The translations under genes were made by a program, and so were the position numbers. From NCBI GenBank assembly GCA_002007465.1, contig LNAC01000019.1, forward strand, positions 1,910,344 to 1,974,343: a DNA stretch of 64,000 bases, given 5' to 3'. The notes under the pieces are model-generated. The model had not been told where the DNA came from. It searched no databases and saw nothing but the letters and a program-made list of their open reading frames with translations. This DNA comes from Ailurus styani. Lineage: Eukaryota; Chordata; Mammalia; Carnivora; Ailuridae. This document shows, in pieces, positions 13,276 through 22,960 of this stretch (position 1 is the first letter of the stretch; each line of letters begins with the position of its first letter).

Positions 13276-13485
13276 GGGTGCCTGGGTGGCTCAGTGGGTT
13301 AAAGCCTCTGCTTTCAGCTCAGGACATGATCTCAGGGTCCTGGGATTGAGGCCCGTATCGGGCTCCCTGCTCAGCAGGGAGCCTGCTTCCCCCTCTCTCT
13401 CTCTGCCTGCCTCTCCACCTCCTTGTGATCTCTCTCCCTCTGTGAAACAAATAAATAAAACCTTTTAAAAAAAAAAGAAAGAAAG
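13276..13485 (+). mobile_element. CAN-SINE, sense, young subfamily
   Basis: Starts gggtgcctgggtggctcag and carries the 'gtgggttaaagcctctgc' module; the tail is 'aaataaataaaacc' plus A-rich GAAA repeats. It is flanked by gaaacttatca copies at about 13265 and 13485. Confidence 0.95.
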
Positions 13486-13502
13486 AAACTTATCAATCAA
13501 GA

Positions 13503-13718
13503 GGCACCTGGGTGGCTCAGTCAGTTAAGCATCTGCCCTTGTCTCTGGTCATGATCTCAGAGTCCCGGGATGGAGGCCCGTGTTGGGCTCCCTGCTCAGT
13601 GGGGAGTCTGCTTCTACCTCTCCCTCTACCCTTCTTCCCCCGCTCAACTCATTCTCTCTCTCTCTGTCTTTCTCTCAAATAAAATCTTTATTTTTAAAGA
13701 AATTTTTAAAGAAAGAAA
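13503..13718 (+). mobile_element. CAN-SINE, sense
   Basis: Starts 'aggcacctgggtggctcagt' with the older 'cagttaagcatctgccc' module. The tail 'aaataaaatctttattttta' is followed by another aaacttatca at 13719. It stands in tandem with the preceding SINE at the same target motif. Confidence 0.93.
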
Positions 13719-14619
13719 AAACTTATCAACCATATGCAATGTGTTTGGATGCAGATTCAAACCAACTGTTATGGGGGGGATGTAAATGAATATCAGAAAA
13801 ATCTGAATACAGCCTAGTTCTCTGTAATATTAAGAGATTAACTGCTTTAAAAAAAGAAATTAACTGCTTGTCTTTAAGTGTGTCGAGGATACTATGGATC
13901 AAAAAGAGAATTACTTTTCAGAGCTCTGTAGTAGGGTGTTTATGGATGAAATGATAGGATAATGGGTTTTCTGTCAAACTAACTGAGGCAGGGAGTAAGA
14001 CGTATAGGAGAAAAAAGATTGGTTGTGTGGCAACCAACTGAAGCTGAATATTGAGAACACATAGTTTAATTATATTTTTCTCTCTACATTTTTTGCATGC
14101 TCAAAAATTTCCAAACTAAAAAGTTTAAGAAAAAAAGAAAAAAAAGGCATTAGGTGTCCTTTTAATTCTATGGTGGTCATAGCTTCTCCCTCCCACCCCC
14201 ACACCCCAAACTGCTTTCTGGCTTTGAACAGTTTCCTGCTATGCAGCAAGAGTTGCTGTTCCCCCAAATGGGTGGTAACACACTGTCCCATCCCTCCCTG
14301 AGGTTCATGACCTTGTGCAGACAACATCCTATTCCTACTTCTACCCTGTACTGGAAACCCAGCCACACCATCCTCACTCACCCTATCTAAAAGACCCTAT
14401 CAACCCCCATCACAGAGGAAGATTAAACCAAGATGCCAGCAACTAATAGCTCTGAGAACCATGCTGTCTGACAGAAATCAGACAGCCTGGAGCTAAGACC
14501 ATGTTCATTTTTTTTACCTAGTCAATTCATCTCAAGGAACATGAGATGAAAACAGAACATCAAGACAGGAAGTAGTCACACAGTATTTCAGTGGAGCTAA
14601 AATCCCACACCAGTCTGCC

Positions 14620-14880
14620 CAGAACACTCTTCCCTTAAATGCCAGGACACATCACAGAGTTCTCAGCAATAAAAGCCTCCCCTCACCACTCTAGATAAAA
14701 CAGCACCCCGCCCCACTCTCTAACTCTGACTACTAACCCTACTTTATTTCATTTTGTAGGACTTACCACTGCCTGACCTATATTATATGTTTATTTATCA
14801 TCTCCCCTTCCCAGGATGCAACTTCCATGAGGGACCTAACTCGGTTTGCCTCTGTGTGCTCAGATTCTAAGCAGCAATAA
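14620..14880 (+). repeat. L2 LINE 3' fragment
   Basis: Ordered blocks 'ttatttcattttgtagga', 'tatgtttatttatcatctcc' and 'ggatgcaacttccatgaggg', then 'ctgtgtgctcagattctaag', resemble the L2 3' end. Confidence 0.65.
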
Positions 14881-15299
14881 ACACACAAGCAGATCAAATG
14901 TATATTTGCATTGTATATATGTATATTTGCTGAGGATCCCAGAAGTACAACTAAATATCAAGGAGGGCTGAGAACAAAAACGTTGGTAATATGCACATAA
15001 ACTAAGAACACACACACGTCCCCACTGTGTCGTAGGCAGGTAATGTCGCAGCACTATTTTTATCCACTATCATATTTAGGCTTTCCTAAACTGCTGAAAA
15101 ATCAGTGAGTTGGGATCACACAAATAATCATTGAATATGTCACTTTGTGCCAGAAAAATCTAACGGGACCACAGTACCTTCACCTGCCCTCTACAATACA
15201 CATAGACGTTATCTCAGGAAATAAGGTACAGTGCAAATTATATTGGGGCTTTCAGAGGCCATATGTCCCCATTACTTTTAAATAAAAATCAGTGCTCTC

Positions 15300-15490
15300 T
15301 AGGGCGCCTGGGTGGCTCAGTGGGTTAAAGCCTCTGCCTTCGGCTCAGGTCATGATCTCAGGGTCCTGGGATCTAGGCCCGCATCGGGCTCCCTGCTCGG
15401 TGGGGAGCCTGCTTGCTTCCTCCTCTCTCTGCCTGCCTCTCTGCCTACTTGTGATCTTTCTGATAAATAAATAAATCTTAAAAAAAAAAA
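15300..15490 (+). mobile_element. CAN-SINE, sense, young subfamily
   Basis: Starts agggcgcctgggtggctcag and has the 'gtgggttaaagcctctgcc' module and a poly-A end. The target motif aaatcagtgct recurs on both sides (about 15286-15296 and 15491-15501). Confidence 0.95.
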
Positions 15491-15599
15491 AAATCAGTGC
15501 TTCCCACTACTTCTTCCTCTACAGCAACTCCACCAGACAGAAATCCCACCACCACCACCACCACCCACAAGATTACCTACAGTAACATCTAGGGAGCTG

Positions 15600-15838
15600 G
15601 CCAAAATAGTGGGTGGTTCAGAGTGCCTGGTTCTGGCTCTATCCCTCAGCTGCTGCAGGATCCTGGGCAAGGTACTATCCCTCGGTTTCCTCAATGGCAA
15701 AACAGAGGGCAATAACAGAATCTATATCATAGGGTTGACTTGAGGATTAGATGAAATACTAGGTTAATAGCTTAAACCAGTACCAGTCAGAGAGTGAGGG
15801 GTATCTTAGCTATCACAATAAGTATTATTATTACAATC
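15600..15838 (+). repeat. MIR SINE
   Basis: 'ggttctggctctatccctca', 'ctgggcaaggtacta', 'ggtttcctcaatggcaaaac' and 'gaggattagatgaaatac' follow the MIRb order through to the 'aagtattattatta' end. Confidence 0.8.
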
Positions 15839-16041
15839 ACCTCTGAACCTACTCATACACTTATACTTTAACGTAATTCTAGCTAGTCCTCATTCTCAAG
15901 GACATAGAAAAAATACTTGTCATTTTTTAAAGCCTAAAACCGGTGAGAATAGATAGTGTATAATAATCTGGGGGCAATTCTACTATTAATCTTTATTGAA
16001 TGAATGAATAACAGATATTAGGAGGGATGCTTTTAAGAACA

Positions 16042-16240
16042 GTGAGAAAATAGGACTCGGCATAGCATCAGGCATGTGGGGAGCAGCTATTATGATGACT
16101 ATCATAATCACAAATCTCAAGGCAAAGTGAGATTCTGAAGNGTGAGAAAATAGGACTCGGCATAGCATCAGGCATGTCGGGAGCAGCTATTATGATGACT
16201 ATCATAATCACAAATCTCAAGGCAAAGTGAGATTCTGAAG
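16042..16240. repeat. 99-bp direct duplication around one N (likely assembly artefact)
   Basis: Positions 16042-16140 and 16142-16240 are 99-base copies differing at a single base (g at 16078, c at 16178). Exactly one N at 16141 separates them. This is what results when two overlapping contig ends, or two haplotypes, are joined without merging. Confidence 0.9.
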
Positions 16241-16424
16241 ACTTCCAGGCCCAAATTCTCTCCCTTCACGCAACCTAAAAATCTACTAAAGTATGAGTCA
16301 GGCTCTAACATTGCTCTTTGCCTCTATATAAGCTTTTCTGTCTTCATCTTTTGGGTACATTAATGTCCTGCCTGACACTCAATTTAAATAGAAGGACTCC
16401 ACTCCTAACAAAAATCTTGAAAGC

Positions 16425-16560
16425 AATGCTATAGTCCAACCCACTATTTTATGGATAAAGAAACAGGGCCTTGCTCTAGAGGTCCAGCAACCTGTCCAAG
16501 ATCTTACTGCAGACAGCACCACTGTGAAAATCCAGGCTCCTGAAGCCTCTTTCCACTACT
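16425..16560 (+). repeat. MIR SINE fragment
   Basis: 'attttatggataaagaaac' and 'agcaacctgtccaagatctt', then 'ctcctgaagcctctttccac', match the MIR core and 3' part in order. Confidence 0.65.
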
Positions 16561-16625
16561 AAGGGCTCTTTGTACTACTAAGCGTTACTTTGTCTGCAGA
16601 TAAATGCATCTAAACTTCTACCAGA

Positions 16626-16825
16626 GGGACGCCTGGGTGGCTCAGTTGGTTAAGCATCTGACTTTTGATTTCAGCTCACATCATGATCTCAGGGTCCTGG
16701 GACAGAGCCCCACACTGTCATAGTCAGGCTCAGTACTCTGCAGGGAGTCTGTTTCCCCCCTCTGCCCCTCCCCCTACTCACTCTCTCAAATAAATAAATA
16801 AAATCTAAAAACAAAAACAAAAAAC
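16626..16825 (+). mobile_element. CAN-SINE next to exon 3, antisense to the gene
   Basis: The body starts 'gggacgcctgggtggctcag' and ends with AAAT repeats and an A-rich tail. It is flanked by the exact 11-bp duplication cttctaccaga (16615-16625 and 16826-16836). Only 78 bp separate it from exon 3. On the gene strand its tail becomes a long T-rich tract followed by AG. Confidence 0.95.
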
Positions 16826-16903
16826 CTTCTACCAGAACCATATCCTAAACCCAGATTTTCCCTGCTTAAAGTTCAATTTACTAATTAACATCCCACAACT
16901 CAC

Positions 16904-16965
16904 CATAATTTCTCTCTGCTCTTCCAGATTCTTCAAAAAATTAGAAAATTCGCGTAAGGAAGCAT
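16904..16965 (-). CDS. ARHGAP10: ARHGAP10 coding exon 3 (BAR domain part)
   Basis: A 62-bp minus-strand exon lies 74 bp downstream of exon 2. The acceptor is ctctctctttgtag and the donor is ATG|gtgagt. The G left by exon 2 plus AT from this exon makes Asp, and the exon then reads ASLREFSNFLKNLEEQREIM, ending in phase 0. That equals ARHGAP10 residues 84-104, the continuation of the BAR-domain helical bundle. The matching phase across the junction and the unbroken family similarity show that both exons belong to one gene. No frameshift or stop interrupts either exon, so the gene looks intact here. The next expected exon (residues after Met104, containing a LIKPLEKFRKEQ-like stretch) was sought by eye down to position 1 and not found, so it probably lies beyond the left edge. 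Confidence 0.95.
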
Positions 16966-17039
16966 CTACAAAGAGAGAGTTATGATTATTTGGTGGCCAA
17001 AGCAAAGGAAGGCAAACCATAAACCTCACCTTCACATAC
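16966..17039 (-). other. ARHGAP10: ARHGAP10 intron 2 (74 bp)
   Basis: The intron starts GTATGTGAAGG and ends TCTCTCTTTGTAG on the minus strand. A possible branch-point region (aatcataact) sits about 15-20 bases before the acceptor. At 74 bp it is near the practical minimum for a mammalian spliceosomal intron, and the two flanking introns each exceed 16 kb. It contains no repeat. Confidence 0.9.
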
Positions 17040-17135
17040 CTATGCAGCGTTCGTCATCCGTCTCTGCATCACCGATAAACTCAAATTTAAAGTCTCTGAG
17101 TGAATGCGCAAACTTCCTCTGGGCTGCTGAAAGAC
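17040..17135 (-). CDS. ARHGAP10: ARHGAP10 coding exon 2 (BAR domain part)
   Basis: Read on the minus strand, a pyrimidine-rich acceptor (tttctttctag) opens a 96-bp exon that closes at a GTATGT donor. With two bases completing a split Ser codon, it encodes 31 residues starting LSAAQRKFAHSLRDF and ending ETDDERCI, plus one base of the next codon. This matches residues 53-83 of ARHGAP10 (GRAF2) as I know the family. The paralogues ARHGAP26 and OPHN1 are clearly more different here (for example LSSAKRKFADSL in ARHGAP26). The segment lies in the N-terminal BAR domain, which binds curved membranes and dimerises. The full protein continues with PH, RhoGAP and SH3 domains and stimulates GTP hydrolysis on Rho-family GTPases. 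The exon number assumes one coding exon upstream (codons 1-51 plus one base), as in the paralogues; it is not in this window. Identification comes from residue similarity by memory, not a search. Confidence 0.95.
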   Translation of the reverse strand, partial: VFQQPRGSLRIHSETLNLSLSVMQRRMTNAA

Positions 17136-17794
17136 CTAGAAAGAAACACTTAATGGTTACCTCGGGCTTTGTTTTAAGTCCAGATTTAGAAGAAATGTAT
17201 TCCTCCTAAGGTCACTAGAGCTGTAGAGCTCTCCACCCAATCTATGAGGAGACACAACCCAACTCCTTTGCCAAGGGGCCCAGTGCCCTCAATCTGGCAC
17301 GCTCTGGGATGCTTCTGTCTTCGCTTCTAGACTCTGGCACAGAACAGGTGCTGAAGAAACGTTTACTCCCTCCCCCACCCTCTTCCTCCTCAGAGATGTG
17401 ACTGCTTCACATTGTTCCCATTCCCCAAAGCTCTTTCCCTGTCTCTGCACACTCAAGCCACAACTTGCCCAATTCAAAAGTTCACGCTATGATTAAGAAC
17501 ATACACACCTGACGGTTTCTCCCAGAGCTGGATGAGAACTGGCTGGATGCCAAGGTTTCAAATATAAAAGTATCAGAACTCAAAGTCAGCCAGTCAGATG
17601 CCCTTAACTGACTGGCAAACTCCAGTCAGAGAAACCCAGAAGGATCAAAGAGTTTTCACAGAAGACAGCAGCATGGAGGTAACTAAAGGCCAAGCTTAAA
17701 TGGTAGAAAGAATTTATTCTGCAAAAGACCTGTAGGTTCTCATTTTTTTTTAACTGGGGATTAATAGAAAATAGTAGAAAATGACATTGCAGTT

Positions 17795-18335
17795 CCATTT
17801 ACCATAGCCAAGACATAGAAGCAGCCTTAATGTCCATCGATAGATGAGTGGATAAAGAAGATGTGGTTCATACATACAATGGAATGTTACTTAGCCATAA
17901 ATAGGAATGAAATCTTGCCATTTGCAACAACATAGAGGGAACTAGGGGGCATTATTTTAAGTGAAATAAGTCAGAGAAAGACAAATATCACATTATTTCA
18001 TTTATATATGGAATTTAAACAAATCAAACGAAAAGCAAAACAGAAAAAGACTCAGATACAGAGAACAAACTAAGGGTTGCACGAAGGGAGGGGGATGGAT
18101 GAAATAGTCAAGGGAACTGAGAGGTGCAATCTTCCAATTATAAAATAAATAACACCCAGGGGTGTAAAGTATAGCATAAGGAATATAGTCAATAATATTG
18201 TAATTACTTTGTATGGTGACAGATGGTAAGTAGACTTATTGTGGCAATCATATCATAATGTATATAAATATTGAATCACTAAGTTGATACTAATATAATT
18301 ATTCCTCAATAAAAAATTAATAAGGAGAAGTACAT
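17795..18335 (+). mobile_element. L1 fragment: end of ORF2 plus 3' UTR, degenerate
   Basis: 'gatgagtggataaagaagat', 'acaatggaatgttacttagc' and 'gaatgaaatcttgccatttg' encode the broken C-terminal end of L1 ORF2. A 3' UTR with 'gtatagcataaggaatatag' follows. Stops and indels show it is inactive. Confidence 0.85.
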
Positions 18336-18364
18336 ACAAAGATAAAAACCTTAATAATGGAAAA

Positions 18365-18590
18365 CCCTACTTCTAAAATAGGGTAACATTTATTTTATGG
18401 GCCATAGACCATGCTAGGTGATTTTTTTTCATCTCATTCAATTCTCATATGTAAAATAAAGATTATTTTCATTTTACAATGGGGTTCTAAAGCTCAGAGA
18501 TGTTAAATAATTTACACAGAGTTGCACAGTTACTACAGTAGCAAAGGCTTGATTCTATTCCAACGCTATTTGCACAAAGCCATGCCCTGC
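18365..18590 (+). repeat. MIR SINE
   Basis: 'catctcattcaattctcata', 'cattttacaatggggttcta' and 'gttgcacagttactacag' follow the MIR order with moderate divergence. Confidence 0.7.
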
Positions 18591-19103
18591 CCAGGATACA
18601 ACCCTACCACTGGTCTAAAGCACTTTCCAAGAAGCTGCTCAGTGACTCCTCTATACCTTATACTTCCTGTCTCAGTACTGTGAATACCAACAGACTGAGG
18701 TGAAGTTTCATGTCAAGCAAATGGAAAAGTTGAAAAAAATAAAATGCAGTCCATAACTGCTGGTCAGACTACTAACACAAACAATAAATATCAACAAGAA
18801 AGGGAAGCCAAGAATGTAAAACACTGAGGGCTGTTTTTAATGAGATAGTAGAAGCAATTTTCTTTTTTATTTTAGTCATTAACTAAACAAGGAACAAAAG
18901 CAAAAGATTCTTGTTTTTACATTAGAAAATGCTATTTGATTTTTTTTTTCTTTTGCCAACTCTTTAATATCCAATCATTAAGTACAAAGGCTCCCCCAGT
19001 GACCTCCTGGTTAAGCTGCTTTCTCTCACTTGTACTTTCTGGTCATGCTGACCAGCTCTTTCAGATATTGTCATGGCTTGGTTTTGTTTCTTAATGTTTT
19101 TCT

Positions 19104-19292
19104 CTCTCTCTTTTTTTTTTTTTTAAGATTTATTTATTTGAGAGAGAGAGAGCATGAGAGGGGGTAAAGTCAGAGGGAGAAGCAGACCCCTCCGCTGAGC
19201 AGGGAGCCTGATATGGGACTAGATCCAGGGACTCTAGGATCATGACCTGAGCTGAAGGCAGTCACACAACCAACTGAGCCATCCAGATGCCC
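19104..19292 (-). mobile_element. CAN-SINE, antisense
   Basis: Flanked by the exact 15-bp duplication tcttaatgtttttct (19089-19103 and 19293-19307). The body goes from 'aagatttatttatttgagag' to 'gagccatccagatgcc'. Confidence 0.94.
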
Positions 19293-19320
19293 TCTTAATG
19301 TTTTTCTTAAAGAACTGTAT

Positions 19321-19512
19321 TTTTTTTTTTTAAGATTTTATTCATTTGTCAGAGAGAGAGCACAGGTAGGGGGAGCGGCAGGCAGAACAGGCAGGGGAGA
19401 AGTAGGCTCCCTGCCCTGCAATGAGCCCAACATGGGACTCGATCCCAGGACCCTAGGATCATCACCTGAGCCCAAGGCAGTTGCTCAACCAACTGAGCCA
19501 CCCAGGTATTCC
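19321..19512 (-). mobile_element. CAN-SINE, antisense
   Basis: Begins with poly-T and 'aagattttattcatttgtca' and ends 'gagccacccaggtattcc'. The second of two antisense SINEs within 30 bp. Flanks 'agaactgtattttt' and 'agaggactatatttttt' are a degraded target duplication. Confidence 0.92.
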
Positions 19513-19859
19513 AGAGGACTATATTTTTTAGAACAATTTTAGATTCCCAGCAAAATTGGACAGAAGGCACAAAGACCCCCTGTCCACACACATGCATCAC
19601 CTCCCCTATTATCAACAACCCCTCGCTATCATGGTTTTTGAAGCTTTATTCTTCCTCTAATTCATGTTTAGCTTGCTCTGCTCAAACCCTTTTTCTCATT
19701 AAAATAAATAAGAGATTGAAAGACGTAAATGTGAAAGGCTAAATCACAACAGTTTTAGAGTATAATATAGGATTGTAATTTCTCACCCTCGGTGTAGGGA
19801 ACAAAAGCACACACCGTAATGTAAATTCCACCCCTCCTTGTAGGCACCTCTCTTTTTGA

Positions 19860-20260
19860 TGCGACTCTGCAGCTCCTCTAGCAACTGGGGGAGTCTCTCT
19901 TCTCACCCCTTGAATCTAGGCTGGTCTTATGGCCGGCAGGATGTAGTGAAAGTGACACTGTGCTAATGGAGAGCCTCCATCTCACAAGACTTTGTACACC
20001 TCTGCTCGACTCTCTTGGAACCCTCTGCCTTCCATGTCAACAAGCCCAAGGTAGCCTGCTGGTTCGTCAAAGACTTGTGGCCCAGTCCCCCCACTTACTG
20101 CCCCACTGGTCAGTCGGCCAACCCACAGAAGCAGAACTTTCCTGCCCTCTATGCAGGAGTTAACCCAGACAAGCCGAGCCCTGGCTGAAATAAATAAATG
20201 GCTGCTCTTTAAGCCACTAGGTTTAGGGATGATTTGTTACAATGCAATAGATAATATACA
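19860..20260 (+). mobile_element. MLT1-type (ERVL-MaLR) solo LTR
   Basis: Blocks 'tcttggaaccctctgccttc', 'gaaataaataaatggctgct' (polyadenylation region) and 'taagccactaggttta', then 'gatttgttacaatgcaatag', match older MLT1 LTRs in order. The 5' boundary is uncertain. No internal retroviral genes are attached. Confidence 0.7.
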
Positions 20261-20299
20261 AAGATTATTGGAATTTGACTGTGTTAAACTCTAAAAATT

Positions 20300-21255
20300 T
20301 TTAAGACATAAAAAGAGTGAAGATAAGCACATACCCAAGAGGCATAAATAACAGCTATAAATCAGTGAGGCAGAAATTCCAATAAAAAACTGAACCCTTG
20401 AATAGGCCCTTCACAAAAGGAACGGAAAGAAATCTAAATGGCCTATAACCACATGAAAAAAGGTGCTCAAATTCATTAGTGGTAATAAGTGATAATGAAA
20501 ATCTCAACAACATACCTCAATACACTCATCAGACTGGCCAAAATTAGTCTGGCAAGCCCAGGCGTTAGTATAATTCTGTATGTGGGCCAATAGAAATCCT
20601 TATATACTGCTGGTTAAAATTAAAAACTGGGATACTTACTTTTTAAGTACTTTGGCATTTTCTAGTAAATTTGATGATATTCTACAACCCGGCAATTGTC
20701 CTTCTAAGTAAATTCCCAAGATAAACTCTTAATGCACGTGCGCTTGTAGACATATACTAGAAAATCCGTAACAGAACAATTACAATAATAGACAAACACT
20801 GGAAAAAGCAAATACCAATCAACCATAGAACTGAAAATTATATTACACTCATACACTGTAGGGTAAAAATAACTATAAATTCACATGTCGACAAAGATGA
20901 ATCTCACAACTTGGACAGAAAGAAGCAAGTCACACACAAAAATATACACACGGTATGCTTCTTTCATATAAAGTTCAAAACAAGCTACACTATATTTTGG
21001 ATTACATATATAGGTCATGAAATTATAGAAAAACAAGTGAATCATTATCTTAAAAGTCACACAATGCTTACCACTGGGGACCAAGGACAGCAAGACAGAC
21101 AGAAAATGACAAAGGAATTAAAGGTATTTTAGTTCGTAACCTAGTGGTGAGTCTGTAGATATTTGCTTGAAGGTTCTTGTTTACAATGTGCGTTTGTTTT
21201 GTATACCTCTGTATTTTTGCCACAATTTCATAACTAAAAATAAAATTTTTAAACC
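20300..21255 (+). mobile_element. Old L1 fragment (ORF2 end and 3' UTR)
   Basis: 'aatttgatgatattctacaa', 'gacaaacactggaaaaagc', 'tcttaaaagtcacacaatgc' and 'accactggggaccaaggaca' are typical of the 3' half of old mammalian L1. Translation is broken throughout. Confidence 0.7.
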
Positions 21256-21344
21256 ACAGAAGAGTAAAACCTAGCTATTTAGACCATTCCATAGTAACTT
21301 AGCTTCTACTGTAATCCAGACAAACATCTAATCATTCTGACACC

Positions 21345-21690
21345 CTTAAGCTGCTCCCTCCACCTGGAATGCTCTTTCCCCACCGTCACTGGGCTGGTTC
21401 CTTCTTAACCCTGATGGCTCAGCCCATTCAGTTCTCCTCCCTACCATCCTCTCCAAAACAGGGTCTGCCCCCCCCCAGCCCTAAATTCCTCTCTATCCCA
21501 TTGTGACTTTATTCTCCTTCATAGCACTGACTACAGGAAACTACCTTACTGAGTCACGACTTACTCAGTGTCATCTGTTTTCCCACTCTGCAGTACCCTG
21601 ACATGTCCCTGCAGCAACAACTGAGTCTTGTGCTTCCCTATATCTCTGAAACAGGGACCACAACAGGATTTTCCTTTTGCATGTCATGCA
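21345..21690 (+). repeat. L2 LINE 3' fragment
   Basis: 'gctgctccctccacctggaa', 'tgctctttccccaccgtcac' and 'ctccttcatagcactgacta', with a later 'cagggaccacaacagg', follow the L2 3' consensus order. Confidence 0.8.
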
Positions 21691-21892
21691 TCTATGTCCA
21701 GATATTACTGGTGTGTGGGCTTATCATTTTGAATCACTTTATGTTATTCCATTTTGTTAATGTACATTTACTTATATAGTATACACATTTTATATAAACA
21801 CTGGAAGAAATTATACTTTTCCCCTCTGGAGCTGTTTCCTACAGTATTTTATCCAAATCACCAGGTTGAAGTATACTTTAAAGACCATGTTT

Positions 21893-22077
21893 TGGGGCGC
21901 CTGGGTGGCTCAGTTGATTAAGCATCTCCCTTTGGCTCAGGTCATGATCCTAGAGTCCTGGGTGAGCTCCCTGCTCAGCGGGGAGCCTGCTTCTCTTTCT
22001 CCTCCTGCCTACCACTCCCTCTGCTTGTACTCTCTCTCTGTCAAATAAAATCTTTTAAAAATAAAATAAAATTAAAA
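21893..22077 (+). mobile_element. CAN-SINE, sense
   Basis: 'ggggcgcctgggtggctcag' start and an A-rich AAAAT tail. The exact 13-bp duplication aaagaccatgttt lies at 21880-21892 and 22077-22089. A short internal deletion removes the box B neighbourhood. Confidence 0.94.
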
Positions 22078-22699
22078 AAGACCATGTTTCCTATGGCTAG
22101 GGCAGGATGCTCTCTAGAAAGTTAAAACTTAAAGCCACCAGTTTTTAACATTTCATCATACCTAATTTCATTTTAGTTTAAAATGTTTGTAATAAATTTG
22201 GGTTCATTTGCACAGCTAATATATTTCTTCCTATGTAAATAGCATGCTTTTCTCTCTTAGTAAGTGCCAGGTATTAGAGTCACATTAATACTTTATTTTA
22301 AAATAAATTGTTCTTCCTTTCTGTTGATTTCCTTCTGGTATTATTGGAGTTCATTACACAAAATTTTTAATGTTTAAAAATTTGACCATACCAAACTCCA
22401 TTCCTTTTAAGAATCACAAATTTATCACATTTCCACCGTGTAGTACCTTTTATTTTTATTATCCCATGTAGTTTATACTTTCATAGCTATCTTCTGCCTT
22501 TTCAAACATTACATAAAAATCGTAAGACGGTTCACCATATTTAGTACAGTCCATCAAACAAGCACAAAGATGCTCTGTGCAAAGGATAATGTTTCGTCTT
22601 TCCAACATCACTGCACATGAATCTCAACCAGTCTTTAGTTCTCAAGTTACAAAAGCTGGCAACATTCCTCTTCTGGGGGGAAGACGGCGAGGGGCCCGT

Positions 22700-22960
22700 G
22701 GGTGGGAATACCGTAACTGAGTGCCTACTCTATGCTAACTGACTTACAGATACTACTTCACTTACTCCTTATAATCAGCCGGGAGGGTAGCCGTTGGTGT
22801 CACCTTATTTTACAAATGGGTGAAGTTCAGAGATAGATTAGTGACTTGATCAAGGGCACAGACCTCTTCAGACTGCTAGTAGTAAGTGCTGGAGGCAAAA
22901 CCAACTCCAATTTCTCAAGGTTCCACCACTGTCCTTCCCATCACACCACTCTGACTTTCA
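22700..22960 (+). repeat. MIR SINE, near full length
   Basis: 'gagtgcctactctatgctaa', 'accttattttacaaatgggt' and 'gtgacttgatcaagggcaca', then a degenerate 3' region, follow the MIR order. Confidence 0.8.

Larger units (their letters stand above)
1..16903 (-). other. ARHGAP10: ARHGAP10 intron 3 (5' part)
   Basis: This is intron by inference from the exon 3 donor at 16903. Interspersed repeats are listed separately. I see nothing recognisable beyond AT-rich unique sequence in 1-460, 1693-3435, 4220-5800, 6000-6530, 7625-9600, 9790-11530, 12980-13265, 13730-14600 and 14885-15285. A stretch at 6535-7080 is richer in G and reads like an old degenerate repeat, but I cannot assign it. A small CA/GT-rich tract lies at 11537-11581 and a short CCA run at 15550-15568. 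No CpG island or other exon was recognised. Confidence 0.7.

Noticed and set aside
1..16903. ARHGAP10 exon 4 (residues after Met104)
   Set aside because: I searched for the reverse complement of a LIKPLEKFRKEQ-coding stretch with splice borders and saw none. It is presumed beyond the left edge; a translated alignment would settle this.
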